A stretch of DNA of 64,000 nt from Actinophytocola xanthii (GCF_001921205.1 NZ_MSIE01000058.1:1-64000); one strand, 5' to 3'. Positions 47,617 through 56,677 are shown, numbered from the stretch's first letter. Numbers and translations: made by a program. Notes: generated by a model from the letters alone, not told the origin.

Positions 47617-48786
47617 TCAGCCGACCGGCTCGAGCGCGGCGGGTTCCCGGGCGAAGGCGTTCAGCAGCGCCCGGCCGTCCCAGCCCTCCTCCGGCGCCGG
47701 CAGGCCGAACAACGCGGCTACCGTGGGCGCGACGTCCAGCGACCGCACCGGCTCGGCGAACACCCGGCCGCGGCGGACCACCGGGTGCCCGCCCGAGACC
47801 ACCAGCGGGATCGGCTCGGTCACCGGGTGCCCGTGGTTGCCGGGTGCGAGGTCGCCGAACCGCCGACCCGCCGCGCAGTGCACCACCAGGTCCCCGGCCA
47901 GCGGCCCGAGCCGCAGCGATCCCGGCTCGTGAACCGACGACACACCGGGGGTGGCACGGGCACGCTCGCGCATCCGGGCGAGCGCGGCGGGGCGGTCGTC
48001 CTCGCCGCCGGTCCAGTAGAGCAGGGCGGCCCCGCCGTTGCGGGCGACCACGGTGTTGCCGGCGAGCAGCGGGTCGGCCGCCAGCCGCTCGGCCAGCTCC
48101 ACCGGCGGGAGCGGCAGCGACCAGTCGGTCGAGTGGTCGGCGAGCACGACCACGACCGAGCTCCGCCAGCGGCCGGTTCGGCGCAGGTGGCCGGTGAACC
48201 GGGCGAGCTGGGTGTCGGTGTCCACCAGCGCGAGCGTGCGCAGCAGCCGCGGTGAGCCACCGCCGAGGTCGGCATGGCCGAACCGGTCGAGGTCGGCGAG
48301 GTTCGCGAACAGCAGCGCCGGGTCGTGGGCGTCGATCTCGGCGAGCACCGCGCCCATCGTGACCGCGTCCGACGCGTGCCGGGTGACCGGCAGGACCGGC
48401 TCGGGGCCCCACCGGTAGGTGGCGCGGGACCCGAACACCCCGTGCGGGCACTCCTTCGCCAGCACGGTCGAGCTGGACAGCCCCAGCTCGGCCGGCAGGC
48501 GCTCGAGCAGGGTCGGCGCTCGCAGGTCGGTCGCCAGGGCCAGCTCGCGGACCGCACCGCGCTCGGGGTCGAACACGACGTCGGCCGGCACGCCGGAGCG
48601 CTCGGGGTGCACCCCGGTCATCGTCGCCACGAGGTTGGGGACCGTCGCGGCGACCGGCACCGCCCGCGCGGCGGCGAACGACGTGCCGCGCGCGGCGAGC
48701 GAGCGCAGGGTCGGCAGGTAGGGCCCGATGGCCTCGTCCGGTCGCAGCCCGGTGACGACCAGGACGTACACCCGCAGGTCGGTCAT
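47617..48786 (-). CDS. Alkaline-phosphatase-superfamily (sulfatase/NPP-like) protein
   Basis: A 389-aa protein without a signal peptide: YVLVVTGLRPDEA at the start, then ATVPNLVATMTGVHPERSGV carrying a Thr nucleophile candidate, ANLADLDRFGHAD, VLADHSTDW and GNHGH metal residues. The first metal-binding Asp expected in a VxxDGLRPD-type motif is Thr here, so activity may be altered. ATG 48786 overlaps the phoD stop (TGATG). Coupling suggests joint function in phosphate-ester metabolism, one enzyme outside and one inside. Confidence 0.8.
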   Translation of the reverse strand: MTDLRVYVLVVTGLRPDEAIGPYLPTLRSLAARGTSFAAARAVPVAATVPNLVATMTGVHPERSGVPADVVFDPERGAVRELALATDLRAPTLLERLPAELGLSSSTVLAKECPHGVFGSRATYRWGPEPVLPVTRHASDAVTMGAVLAEIDAHDPALLFANLADLDRFGHADLGGGSPRLLRTLALVDTDTQLARFTGHLRRTGRWRSSVVVVLADHSTDWSLPLPPVELAERLAADPLLAGNTVVARNGGAALLYWTGGEDDRPAALARMRERARATPGVSSVHEPGSLRLGPLAGDLVVHCAAGRRFGDLAPGNHGHPVTEPIPLVVSGGHPVVRRGRVFAEPVRSLDVAPTVAALFGLPAPEEGWDGRALLNAFAREPAALEPVG

Positions 48787-50420
48787 CAGACCCCACCGAC
48801 GGGGATCGGCGAGCCGACCCGCTGCACCCGTTGCGTTCCCGCCCGGACGCGGTAGGAGCGGGAGTGGGACAGCGCGCTCGCCGGGTCCAGCTTGTTGGCG
48901 AGGAAGTACCAGTCCATCTGCACCGCGGCCGGGGTCACCTCGAGCACAGACGCCCCGTGCGAGTCGACCTCGACCCACTTCACGTGCCGGTTGAGCGTGG
49001 TCAGCGCGCCCTCGATGACCGGGCCGACGGTCCGCGGGGGTACCCCGGCGATCTCGTCGATGTTGTCGGAGCTGACCGAGGTCGCGACGAACTCGGTGGC
49101 CACCGAGGGCGACAGCGGGTAGAGCCCGGCGTCGCGGGGCACGTCGCAAGCCCACGAGGAGTGGATGTCCCCGGTCAGGAACACCGTGTCCCGCACCTGG
49201 TTGGCGACGATGGTGCCGAGCAGCCGACGCCGGTCGGCCGCGTACCCGTCCCACTGGTCGGGGTTGATCACGCCGCCCTCGCGCGGCAGCCCGAGCAGCT
49301 CCAGCAGCGGGCCGAGCAGGTCGGCCGGCAGCGGCGGCACCAGCACCGGCGCGACCATCACCGAGTTCCCGACCAGCTTCCACTGCGCGCCGCTGGTGAC
49401 CAGGCCGTTCTGCAGCCAGGCCAGCTGGGCGGGGCCGGTGATCGAGCGGTTCGGGTCGTCGGTCCCGCCGTTGAACGGGGGCACCTGCTGGGAGCGGTAG
49501 CTGCGCAGGTCGAGCATGGAGATCTCGGCGAGCAGGCCGAACCGCAACCGCCGGTACAGCCGGTCGGCCTCGTTGCGCACCGGCATCCACTCGAAGTAGG
49601 CCTGGTGGGCCCGGGCCCGGCGGGCGGCGTAGTCGCCCTCGGTCTCCGGCTGGTGGTTCTCCGCGCCGCCCGACCAGGCGTCGTTGGCGACCTCGTGGTC
49701 GTCCCAGGTGGCGATGACCGGGCAGGTGGCGTGCAGGCGCTGGAGGTGCTCGTCGGTCTTGTACTGGGCGTGCCGGCGCCGGTAGTCGGCGAGCGAGATC
49801 ATCTCGTGGGCGGGGTCGTGGGCCCGGACCCCGTCGGCGGACGCGCCGGACTCGTAGACGTAGTCGCCGAGGTGCAGCACCGCGTCGAGGTCGCCGCGCT
49901 CGGCGAGGTACCGGTAAGCCGCGAAGTGGCCCTGCTGCCAGTTCGAGCAGGACACCACGCCGAAGCGGAGCCGGGACACCGCCGCCGCGGCGGCCGGCGC
50001 GGTGCGGGTGGTGCCGACCGCTGATACGGCCGCGCCGAGGTGGAAGCGGTAGTGGTAGGTCGTGGCCGGCGCGAGCCCGGTGACGTCGACCTTCACCGTG
50101 TGGTCCCGGTCCGGGCCGGTGGCCGCGGTGCCGGAGGCGACCACCGAGGCGAACGCGGGGTCGGTGGCGATCTCCCAGCCCACCTCGACCACGGGCCCCT
50201 GTCCGGAGCCGGGGGTCGACTCGGGGGTGGGGGTGACCCGCGTCCACAGCAGCACCGCGTCGGGCAGGGGGTCGCCCGAGGCCACCCCGTGGCCGAAGGC
50301 GGGGTCGACCGCGGCGGCGGCCGGGGCGGCGGTGGCGAGCCCACCGCCGACGACGACGCCCACGGTCGCCACGCCGGATGCCCGCAGCACGGATCGACGG
50401 TCGAGCAGGGGATCAACCAT
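48786..50420 (-). CDS. phoD: Alkaline phosphatase D (Tat-exported)
   Basis: A 544-aa protein with a twin-arginine signal (DRRSVLRASGVATVG) and cleavage near AAA-A. The PhoD N-terminal beta domain (FGHGVASGDPLPDAVLLWTRV) and the calcineurin-like metallophosphatase core follow: GDYVYESG, WDDHEVAND, LTGDIHSSW. It hydrolyses phosphodi- and monoesters at the cell surface. ATG 50420 fits the Tat signal; the frame runs to 50516. It is divergent from an SDR gene. Confidence 0.92.
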   Translation of the reverse strand: MVDPLLDRRSVLRASGVATVGVVVGGGLATAAPAAAAVDPAFGHGVASGDPLPDAVLLWTRVTPTPESTPGSGQGPVVEVGWEIATDPAFASVVASGTAATGPDRDHTVKVDVTGLAPATTYHYRFHLGAAVSAVGTTRTAPAAAAAVSRLRFGVVSCSNWQQGHFAAYRYLAERGDLDAVLHLGDYVYESGASADGVRAHDPAHEMISLADYRRRHAQYKTDEHLQRLHATCPVIATWDDHEVANDAWSGGAENHQPETEGDYAARRARAHQAYFEWMPVRNEADRLYRRLRFGLLAEISMLDLRSYRSQQVPPFNGGTDDPNRSITGPAQLAWLQNGLVTSGAQWKLVGNSVMVAPVLVPPLPADLLGPLLELLGLPREGGVINPDQWDGYAADRRRLLGTIVANQVRDTVFLTGDIHSSWACDVPRDAGLYPLSPSVATEFVATSVSSDNIDEIAGVPPRTVGPVIEGALTTLNRHVKWVEVDSHGASVLEVTPAAVQMDWYFLANKLDPASALSHSRSYRVRAGTQRVQRVGSPIPVGGV

Positions 50421-50501
50421 GACCTCGCATCGTGGCCCAGCGCGAGCCCCCGGCATACAGCCGTCCTGACCAATCGTCCAATCACAGTTGCCATCTACTG
50501 G

Positions 50502-50514
50502 GAGTAGGTTACTC
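50502..50514. promoter_or_regulatory. Short palindrome between phoD and SDR genes
   Basis: GAGTA-GGT-TACTC, perfect 5-bp arms, 40 bp before the SDR start and 82 bp from the phoD start. It may be an operator; the arms are short. Confidence 0.3.
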
Positions 50515-50554
50515 ATGGTAGGTTTCGCCTCGACGGATCTTCGGAGGAGGCGCG

Positions 50555-51460
50555 ATGTTCGGCCGGGAACAGGACGTGCGGGGCAAGGTCGTGGTCGTCA
50601 CCGGGGCGGCGCGGGGCATCGGGGCCGCCGTGGCCCGCGACCTCGCGGCACGCGGCGCCCGGGTGGCGCTCCTCGGACTCGAGGGCGACCAGCTGGCCGA
50701 GGTCGCGGCCGAGTGCGGCCCGGACGCCGCCTCCTGGGAGGCCGACGTGACCAGCTGGTCGGACCTGGAGCGGGCGGTCGCCGGGGTCGTCGAGCGGTTC
50801 GGCCGGATCGACGTCGTGCTGGCCAACGCGGGTATCGCCGCCACCGGGTTCACCCGCTCGATCGACCCCAAGGCGTTCGAGCGGGTGATCGAGGTGAATC
50901 TGCTCGGGGTGTGGCGGACGGTCCGGGTCGCCCTCCCGCACCTGGTCGAGAGCCGGGGCTACGCGCTGCTGGTGTCCTCGCTGGCCGCGATCGTGCACAT
51001 CCCGGGCAACGCGGCGTACTCCGCGGCCAAGGCCGGCGTCGAGGCGTTCGCGAACGCCTTGCGCGCCGAGGTGCGCCACCTCGGGGTGGACGTGGGCGTC
51101 GTGCACCCGACCTGGATCTCCACCGACATGGTCGGCGGCGCCGAGGAGCATCCGGTGTTCGGCCCCGCCCGGCGCGCCACGAAGGGGATCGGCAGCCGGA
51201 CCTACCCGGTCTCGGTGGCCACCGACCTGATCGTCACCGGCATCCGCAGGCGCTCCCGCGTCGTGCACGTGCCCGGCTGGGTCGGCGCGGTCAAGCTCGT
51301 CCGCGCGCTGATGCCGCGGCTGGTCGAGCTCGCCGCGCGGCGCCAGGTGCCGCCGATGGACGCGGCCGCGCTCGAGGACATCGAGCGGCGTGGCGCCGAG
51401 GAGGCGAGCATGGTCGGCCCCGGGGCGCGAGCCGCCGCGAGGAGCGCGGACGCGCGATAG
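50555..51460 (+). CDS. Short-chain dehydrogenase/reductase
   Basis: A 301-aa classical SDR: VVVTGAARGIGAAVA (cofactor), LANAG, SSLAAIVHIPGNAAYSAAKAG (Ser and YxxxK), followed by a C-terminal extension of about 60 residues past the usual length. Substrate unknown. GGAGGAGG precedes ATG 50555. It leads into a PPOX-fold gene 29 bp downstream. Confidence 0.88.
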   Translation: MFGREQDVRGKVVVVTGAARGIGAAVARDLAARGARVALLGLEGDQLAEVAAECGPDAASWEADVTSWSDLERAVAGVVERFGRIDVVLANAGIAATGFTRSIDPKAFERVIEVNLLGVWRTVRVALPHLVESRGYALLVSSLAAIVHIPGNAAYSAAKAGVEAFANALRAEVRHLGVDVGVVHPTWISTDMVGGAEEHPVFGPARRATKGIGSRTYPVSVATDLIVTGIRRRSRVVHVPGWVGAVKLVRALMPRLVELAARRQVPPMDAAALEDIERRGAEEASMVGPGARAAARSADAR

Positions 51461-51489
51461 CCTGCAGCCCACCGAGCACGGGAGGCGCG

Positions 51490-51954
51490 ATGTCGCGGCG
51501 GACGCAGATCAGGATGACACCCGAGGAGGTCACGGCGTTCCTGGCCGAGGGCAGGGTCGCCAGCGTCGCGACGATCGGCCCGAACGGTCGGCCGCACGTC
51601 GTGCCGCTCTGGTATGTCCCGCGCGGGTCGACCCTGGTGACCTGGACCTACGGGAGCTCGCAGAAGGCGAAGAACCTGCGCCGGCTGGCCCAGGCGACGG
51701 TGCTGGTCGAGGACGGCGAGTCCTACGAGGAGCTGCGCGGCGTCTCGATGGAGTGCGACGTCGAGCTGGTCGAGGACGGCGAGCAGGTCGCGTTGATCGG
51801 CACGGAGCTGATGCGCCGCTACGGCGGGAACCAGGAGGTCGCCACCGCGGCGACCCAGTTCGTCCGGCTGCAGGCGCCCAAGCGGGTGGGCCTGGTGTAC
51901 ACCCCGACCGACGTGGTCAGCTGGGACCACCGCAAGCTAGGCGGAACCTACTGA
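51490..51954 (+). CDS. PPOX-class (FMN/F420-binding split-barrel) protein
   Basis: A 154-aa protein of the pyridoxamine 5'-phosphate oxidase-like superfamily: EVTAFLAEGRVASVATIGPNGRPHVVPLWYVP, then SSQKAKNLRRLAQATVLVEDG and a C-terminal FVRLQAPKRVGLVYTPTDVVSWDH. The F420-dependent reductase subgroup is likely. GGGAGG precedes ATG 51490. Its last 18 bp overlap the convergent YciI gene. Confidence 0.88.
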   Translation: MSRRTQIRMTPEEVTAFLAEGRVASVATIGPNGRPHVVPLWYVPRGSTLVTWTYGSSQKAKNLRRLAQATVLVEDGESYEELRGVSMECDVELVEDGEQVALIGTELMRRYGGNQEVATAATQFVRLQAPKRVGLVYTPTDVVSWDHRKLGGTY

Positions 51955-52221
51955 CCCGAAGACGAGCTTCCACTCGTGGATGGTCCGGGACGCGGCGACG
52001 CCCTCGGTCGTGTACGGGTCCTCCTCGAGCAGCCGGTCCAGCTCCGCCCGGTCCTCGACCTGGTAGATCGCGAACCCCGCCGAGTCGTCGGCCCACGGTC
52101 CGGCGGCACCCACCGAGCCCTGCTCGACGAGCCGTCCCAGGTACTCCCGGTGCCGGGGACGCGTGGCGGCCAGCAGCTCACGATCTGCCGTGTACGTGGT
52201 CTCCACGGTGAACCAGGGCAT
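51937..52221 (-). CDS. YciI-like (YCII domain) protein
   Basis: A 94-aa protein with the dimeric ferredoxin-like YCII fold: TADRELLAATRPRHREYLGRLVEQG, GAAGPWADDSAGFAIYQVED and DRLLEEDPYTTEGVA, including the Asp of LEEDPY and His of RPRHREYL. Its enzyme activity is generally unknown. ATG 52221 has GAGGGAG. Its 3' end overlaps the PPOX gene. Confidence 0.88.
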   Translation of the reverse strand: MPWFTVETTYTADRELLAATRPRHREYLGRLVEQGSVGAAGPWADDSAGFAIYQVEDRAELDRLLEEDPYTTEGVAASRTIHEWKLVFGSVGSA

Positions 52222-52336
52222 TCCTCGGCGCTCCCTCGCTGTTCGGCGGGCCCGACGTCGTCCCGGCCCTGCCCGCACGCTACTTGCTCGCTGACTGGCG
52301 CTGTCCGCGCCTGGCGATCACCGGTACGGTTTCCGC

Positions 52337-52939
52337 GTGGCAGGGGAAGGTCAGGGCAGGTTCGAGGGCAGCGCCGAGCGGAGTGTGGAACGCACGCTCG
52401 GCCACCTGAGAGCGGTCGACACCGGGAGCTTCGCCGTCCCGGGCAAGGAACCGGCACCGCTCACCCTGGAGGACCTGTACCGGACCCACCGCATGCGCCT
52501 GGTCCGGCTGGCCCTGCTGCTCGTGGACGAGCCGGCCACGGCGGAGGACGTCGTCCAGGAGGCGTTCACCGGCCTGCACCGCAACTGGGGCAACCTACGC
52601 GACGCGGCGGCGGCGCTCGGCTACCTGCGCACGGCGGTCGTCAACGGCTCGCGCAGCGTGCTGCGGCGGCGCAAGACCGCCCGCGAGTACACCCCGCCGC
52701 ACCAGGTGAACGCCCGCTCGGCGGAGAGCCTGGCCATGCTGACCGCCGAGCACCAGTCGGTGGTGCGCGCCCTGTCGCAGCTGCCGCCGCGCCAGCGTGA
52801 GGTTCTCGTCCTGCGGTACTACGGAGACCTGTCCGAGGCGGAGATCGCCGAGGCCGCCGGGATCTCCAAGGGCACGGTGAAGTCCACGGCCAGCCGGGCG
52901 TTGGACGCGCTGCAGAAGATCATGCGCCACCCGAACTGA
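52337..52939 (+). CDS. SigE-family ECF sigma factor (third)
   Basis: A 200-aa sigma factor: region 2 (LVRLALLLVDEPATAEDVVQEAFTGLHRNW), region 4 (PPRQREVLVLRYYGDLSEAEIAEAAGISKGTVKSTASRALDAL). It has a 40-residue N-terminal lead if GTG 52337 is the start; a later start near residue 40 (LTLEDLYRTHRMR) would give the usual size. Unlike the two at 23-25 kb, no membrane partner follows; nagA with its own operators comes next. Confidence 0.85.
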   Translation: MAGEGQGRFEGSAERSVERTLGHLRAVDTGSFAVPGKEPAPLTLEDLYRTHRMRLVRLALLLVDEPATAEDVVQEAFTGLHRNWGNLRDAAAALGYLRTAVVNGSRSVLRRRKTAREYTPPHQVNARSAESLAMLTAEHQSVVRALSQLPPRQREVLVLRYYGDLSEAEIAEAAGISKGTVKSTASRALDALQKIMRHPN

Positions 52940-52949
52940 CCGCGGACAG

Positions 52950-52965
52950 TTAGCTCTAGACCAAT
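52950..52965. promoter_or_regulatory. DasR-like operator, distal
   Basis: TTAGCTCTAGACCAAT matches 13 of 16 positions of the symmetric core ATTGGTCTAGACCAAT. It also overlaps an inverted repeat ACCAAT-CTC-ATTGGT (52960-52974). It lies 95 bp before the nagA start. Confidence 0.5.
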
Positions 52966-53009
52966 CTCATTGGTACCTTGTGAATTGTTCTCAACGGTAC
53001 GAGCACCGC

Positions 53010-53025
53010 TATGGTATAGACCAAT
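53010..53025. promoter_or_regulatory. DasR-like operator, proximal
   Basis: TATGGTATAGACCAAT matches 13 of 16 positions of ATTGGTCTAGACCAAT, 35 bp before the nagA ATG. DasR of Streptomyces represses N-acetylglucosamine genes through such sites until glucosamine-6-phosphate binds. Confidence 0.55.
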
Positions 53026-53059
53026 GGTCATCGACAGCGGTGGTTCGAGGGGTGGGGCA

Positions 53060-54199
53060 ATGGCTGCGCAGCTCATCACGGGCGGCAGGGTGGCGACGCC
53101 GGACGGCGTGCTCGACCCCGGCTGGGTGCTCGTCGAGTCCGGCACGATCGCGGCCGTCGGCACCGGTCCCGCGCCGGCCTGCGACGGCCCGGTGACCGAC
53201 GCCGCGGGCTCGTGGGTCGTCCCCGGCTTCGTCGACATCCACTGCCACGGCGGCGGCGGGGCGGCCTTCACCTCCGCCGACCCCGAGATCGTGCGGCAGG
53301 CGGTCACCGCGCACCGGCGCCACGGCACCACCACGATGCTGGCCAGCCTGGTCTCCCGGCCCGTGCCCGAGCTCGTCGAGCAGGTCGCGGCGCTGCGCGA
53401 GCTGGTCGCCGACGGGCTGCTCGCCGGGATTCACCTCGAGGGGCCGTTCCTGTCCGCGGCCCGCTGCGGCGCGCACGATCCCGCGGTTCTCCGGCCGCCG
53501 GACGCGCACTCGGTCGACGCCCTGCTCGCCGCTGGCCGGGGCGCCATCCGGATGGTGACCGTCGCGCCCGAGCTGGAGGGAGCGGTGCCGGCGGTGAAAC
53601 GGCTGGTGGACGCCGGCGTGATCGCGGCGATCGGGCACACCGACGCGCTCGCCGAGGACGTCGTGCCGGCCGTCGACGCCGGGGCCAGCGTGGCGACCCA
53701 CCTGTTCAACGGGATGCGGCCGCTGCACCACCGCGAACCCGGGCCGATCGGCACCCTGCTCGACGACGAGCGGGTCACCGTCGAGCTCATCTGCGACCTG
53801 GTCCACCTGCACCCCACCGTCGTGCGGCTCGCCGCCAGGCATGCCGGAACCGGGCGCACTGTCGTGATCACCGACGCGATCTCGGCCGCCGGCGCGGGCG
53901 ACGGCGTCTACGAGATCGGTGGGCTCGAGGTCCGGGTCACCGACGGGGTGCCGACGCTCGCCGGCGGCGGCTCGCTCGCCGGCAGCACGCTGACCATGGA
54001 CGCCGCGTTCCGCAACCTCGTTCGAGGCTGCGGGCTGGGCGTGCTCGAGGCGGTCGTCGCGGCAAGCACCCGGCCGGCCGAGCTGCTCGGGCTCGGCGAG
54101 GTGACCGGGCGGATCGCCGCCGGCCTCGCCGCCGACCTGGTGCTGTTGGACGAGGGACTGCGCCCTGGCGCGGTGCTGCGGCGCGGCGAGTGGGTATAG
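53060..54199 (+). CDS. nagA: N-acetylglucosamine-6-phosphate deacetylase
   Basis: A 379-aa amidohydrolase: VVPGFVDIHCHGGGGAAF (metal HxH), HLEGPFLS (metal Glu), AIGHTDALAE, THLFNGMRPLHHREPG and the catalytic Asp in VVITDAISAAG. It turns GlcNAc-6-phosphate into glucosamine-6-phosphate plus acetate, feeding chitin and wall sugar into glycolysis. ATG 53060 has GAGGGG upstream; two DasR-like operators lie ahead of it. A small membrane protein and a DedA gene follow closely. Confidence 0.95.
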   Translation: MAAQLITGGRVATPDGVLDPGWVLVESGTIAAVGTGPAPACDGPVTDAAGSWVVPGFVDIHCHGGGGAAFTSADPEIVRQAVTAHRRHGTTTMLASLVSRPVPELVEQVAALRELVADGLLAGIHLEGPFLSAARCGAHDPAVLRPPDAHSVDALLAAGRGAIRMVTVAPELEGAVPAVKRLVDAGVIAAIGHTDALAEDVVPAVDAGASVATHLFNGMRPLHHREPGPIGTLLDDERVTVELICDLVHLHPTVVRLAARHAGTGRTVVITDAISAAGAGDGVYEIGGLEVRVTDGVPTLAGGGSLAGSTLTMDAAFRNLVRGCGLGVLEAVVAASTRPAELLGLGEVTGRIAAGLAADLVLLDEGLRPGAVLRRGEWV

Positions 54200-54209
54200 C
54201 GTCGGGAGC

Positions 54210-54521
54210 GTGAGCGAGGACCCGGAACGGCTGGTCGCCGAGGCGCTCAGGGCCCACGCGGCCAGGACGCCGCTGCCGGCCCCGGCCGCCGAGCCGGCCG
54301 AGGGCGCGAGCCCTGTGCTCGGCAGCTACGGCCTGCTCTCCGGATCCGGGGTCGAGCTGCCGGGTGCCGGGCAGGCGCCGGACCAGGACCAGCGGGGTGA
54401 CGCTGAGCTGACCACCCGCGTCGAACCGGACGTACCGGTCGCACTCGGATGGGTGGTCCTGCTCTCGCTGCTCCTCGGTCTGGCGGCCGGTGCGGTGGTC
54501 GGGCTGGTTACCCTTCTATAA
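54210..54521 (+). CDS. Small tail-anchored-type membrane protein (103 aa)
   Basis: Residues 1-75 are hydrophilic, rich in Ala, Glu, Pro, with a Gly/Ser stretch; a single C-terminal span (about 78-102) ends the protein, so the bulk should be in the cytoplasm. GTG 54210 is 10 bp behind nagA with GGGAG close by. No family recognised; the nearness to nagA may only reflect shared transcription. Confidence 0.65.
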   Translation: MSEDPERLVAEALRAHAARTPLPAPAAEPAEGASPVLGSYGLLSGSGVELPGAGQAPDQDQRGDAELTTRVEPDVPVALGWVVLLSLLLGLAAGAVVGLVTLL

Positions 54522-54553
54522 CCATATCCAGGCCTTTCGGTACCGTGGGCCGC

Positions 54554-55267
54554 GTGACGATTGCCGCCGCCACCGCGAACGTGATGTCGATCATGCCGTC
54601 CTGGCTGGATCCCGAGACGATCCTGCGGGGTCTCGGGCCGTTCCTGCTGCCGGGTCTGTGCCTGATCATCTTCGCCGAGTGCGGACTGCTGATCGGCTTC
54701 TTCCTGCCGGGCGACTCGCTGCTGTTCACCGCGGGCCTGTTCGTGGCGAACGGGATCATCAGCCCTGACCTGTGGCTGGTCTGCCTGCTGCTCACGATCT
54801 GCGCGTTCATCGGGAACGTCTGTGGCTACTGGATCGGCTCCAAGGCCGGGCCGGCCCTGTTCAGCAAGCCGAAGTCCAAGCTGTTCAAGCAGGAGTACGT
54901 GGACAAGACCCACGAGTTCTTCGACAAGTACGGAACCCGCGCGATCGTCCTCGCCCGCTTCGTTCCGATCGTGCGGACGTTTATCACCGCGATGGCCGGC
55001 GTCGGGCGGATGGACCCCAAGAAGTACTTCACCTACTCCGCCATCGGCGGCGTGCTCTGGGCGACCGGTGTGACCGTGCTGGGGTACTTCCTCGGCCAGA
55101 TCCCGTTCGTGCACGAGAACATCGAGGCCATGCTCATCCTCATCGTGCTGATCTCGCTGGTCCCCATCGTCATCGAGGTCATCAAGGCACGCCGGGAGAA
55201 GAAGCGGATCACCGAGGCGGCCATCGAGACGGCGGCCGAGACGACCACCGAGATCACCCGGTTCTGA
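54554..55267 (+). CDS. DedA-family membrane protein
   Basis: A 237-aa protein with the SNARE_assoc/DedA hallmarks: AECGLLIGFFLPGDSLLF in a re-entrant loop, GNVCGYWIGSKAG, LARFVPIVRTFITAMAGVGRM and a basic tail (KARREKKR). About five spans. DedA proteins translocate lipid carriers such as undecaprenyl phosphate or affect membrane homeostasis. Start GTG 54554 (ATG 54584 is an alternative). In M. tuberculosis a DedA gene (recalled as Rv0364) follows the fba block, so this may be its counterpart. Confidence 0.9.
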   Translation: MTIAAATANVMSIMPSWLDPETILRGLGPFLLPGLCLIIFAECGLLIGFFLPGDSLLFTAGLFVANGIISPDLWLVCLLLTICAFIGNVCGYWIGSKAGPALFSKPKSKLFKQEYVDKTHEFFDKYGTRAIVLARFVPIVRTFITAMAGVGRMDPKKYFTYSAIGGVLWATGVTVLGYFLGQIPFVHENIEAMLILIVLISLVPIVIEVIKARREKKRITEAAIETAAETTTEITRF

Positions 55268-55282
55268 GCAGGTCGGGGCCGC

Positions 55283-56677
55283 TCATTCCATCGAGAACAT
55301 CGAACCGGGGTTGAACAGGTTCCCCGGATCGAGCGCCGCCTTGATCGCCCGGTGGGTGCGCAGGCCGACCGGGCCGATCTCGCGCTCCAACCACTCGCGC
55401 TTGATCTTGCCGATGCCGTGCTCGCCGGTGACCGTGCCGCCGAGCGACAGGCCGACCGCGAGGATGTCGTGGAAGGCCTGGTTGGCCCGCTCGAACTCGC
55501 CGGGCGAGGTCGGGTCGTAGATGATCGTCGGGTGCATGTTGCCGTCGCCGGCGTGTCCGACGACCGCGATCCGCAGCCCCACCTCGGCGCTGATCCGCTC
55601 ACACCCGGCGATCAGGTCCGCGATCCGGGTACGCGGCACGCACACGTCGTCGGTCATCCAGGTGCCGTACTCCTCCAGCGCCATCAGCACCGCGCGGCGC
55701 GCCGCCAGCAGCATCTGGCCCTCGGCCAGGTCGAACGTCGAGTGCACGAGGTCGGCGCCGGTGTCCTGGCAGACCTGCTCGATCGCGCTCAGCTCCCGGC
55801 GGGCCTGCTCGCCCCCGGAGTCCGACTGGCACAGCAGCAGCGCCGCACACCCCTTGCCGGCGCCCAGCTCGGTCTTCAGGTGTGCCTCGACAGCCTCGAT
55901 CGAGGTCGCGTCCATGATCTCCATCAGCGACGGGACGATGCCCTCCCGCACCACCCGGCTCACCGCCGCACCCGCGGCGGCCACCGAGGGGAACGCCGCG
56001 ACCAGGGTGCCGGGCGCCTGGGGCAGCGGCCGCAGGGCGAGCGTCGCCTGCGTGATCACGCCGAGCGTGCCCTCGCTGCCGACGAACAGCTTGGTCAGGT
56101 CGTAGCCGGCGACACCCTTGACCGTGCGCCGACCGGTGCGCAGCAGCTCGCCGTCGGCCAGCACCACGTCCAGGCCGAGTACCGAGTCGGTGGTCACGCC
56201 GTACTTCACGCAGCACAGCCCGCCCGCGTTGGTCGACAGGTTTCCGCCGATCGTGCACCAGTCGTAGCTCGACGGGTCCGGCGGGTAGAACAGCCCGTGC
56301 TTCTCCACGGCCCCGCGCAGGTCCAGGTTCACCACGCCCGGCTGCACCACGACGAGGCGGTTGTCCGGATCGACCTCCACGATCTCGTTCATCCGGCTGG
56401 TGACCAGCACGACGCAGCCGTCGATCGCGTTCGCCGCGCCGGACAGGCCGCTGCCCGCGCCGCGCGGCACGATCGGCACCCCGGCCGCGCCGCAGGCCCG
56501 CACCACCGCCTGCACCTGGGCGGTGTCCGCCGGGAGCACGACCGCCAGCGGCGTACCGTGCGGGGCCAGCGGCATCATGTCCCGGCGGTAGCTGCTGGTC
56601 ACGTCGGGATCGACAAGCACCGCGTCCTTCCCGAGCGCGTCGGTCAGGGTCGCCAACAAGCCGTTGTCGGTCCGCAC
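55283..56677 (-). CDS. FAD-linked oxidase, GlcD/D-lactate dehydrogenase type
   Basis: A 464-aa protein of the FAD_binding_4 plus FAD-oxidase C-terminal layout: VPIVPRGAGSGLSGAANAID, TIGGNLSTNAGGLCCVKYG, GVAGYDLTKLFVGSEGTLGV, GHAGDGNMHPTI and TGEHGIGKIKREWLE. It oxidises a 2-hydroxy acid such as glycolate or D-lactate, passing electrons to a carrier. GTG 56677. No GlcE/GlcF neighbours. Convergent with DedA (15 bp). Confidence 0.9.
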   Translation of the reverse strand: MRTDNGLLATLTDALGKDAVLVDPDVTSSYRRDMMPLAPHGTPLAVVLPADTAQVQAVVRACGAAGVPIVPRGAGSGLSGAANAIDGCVVLVTSRMNEIVEVDPDNRLVVVQPGVVNLDLRGAVEKHGLFYPPDPSSYDWCTIGGNLSTNAGGLCCVKYGVTTDSVLGLDVVLADGELLRTGRRTVKGVAGYDLTKLFVGSEGTLGVITQATLALRPLPQAPGTLVAAFPSVAAAGAAVSRVVREGIVPSLMEIMDATSIEAVEAHLKTELGAGKGCAALLLCQSDSGGEQARRELSAIEQVCQDTGADLVHSTFDLAEGQMLLAARRAVLMALEEYGTWMTDDVCVPRTRIADLIAGCERISAEVGLRIAVVGHAGDGNMHPTIIYDPTSPGEFERANQAFHDILAVGLSLGGTVTGEHGIGKIKREWLEREIGPVGLRTHRAIKAALDPGNLFNPGSMFSME

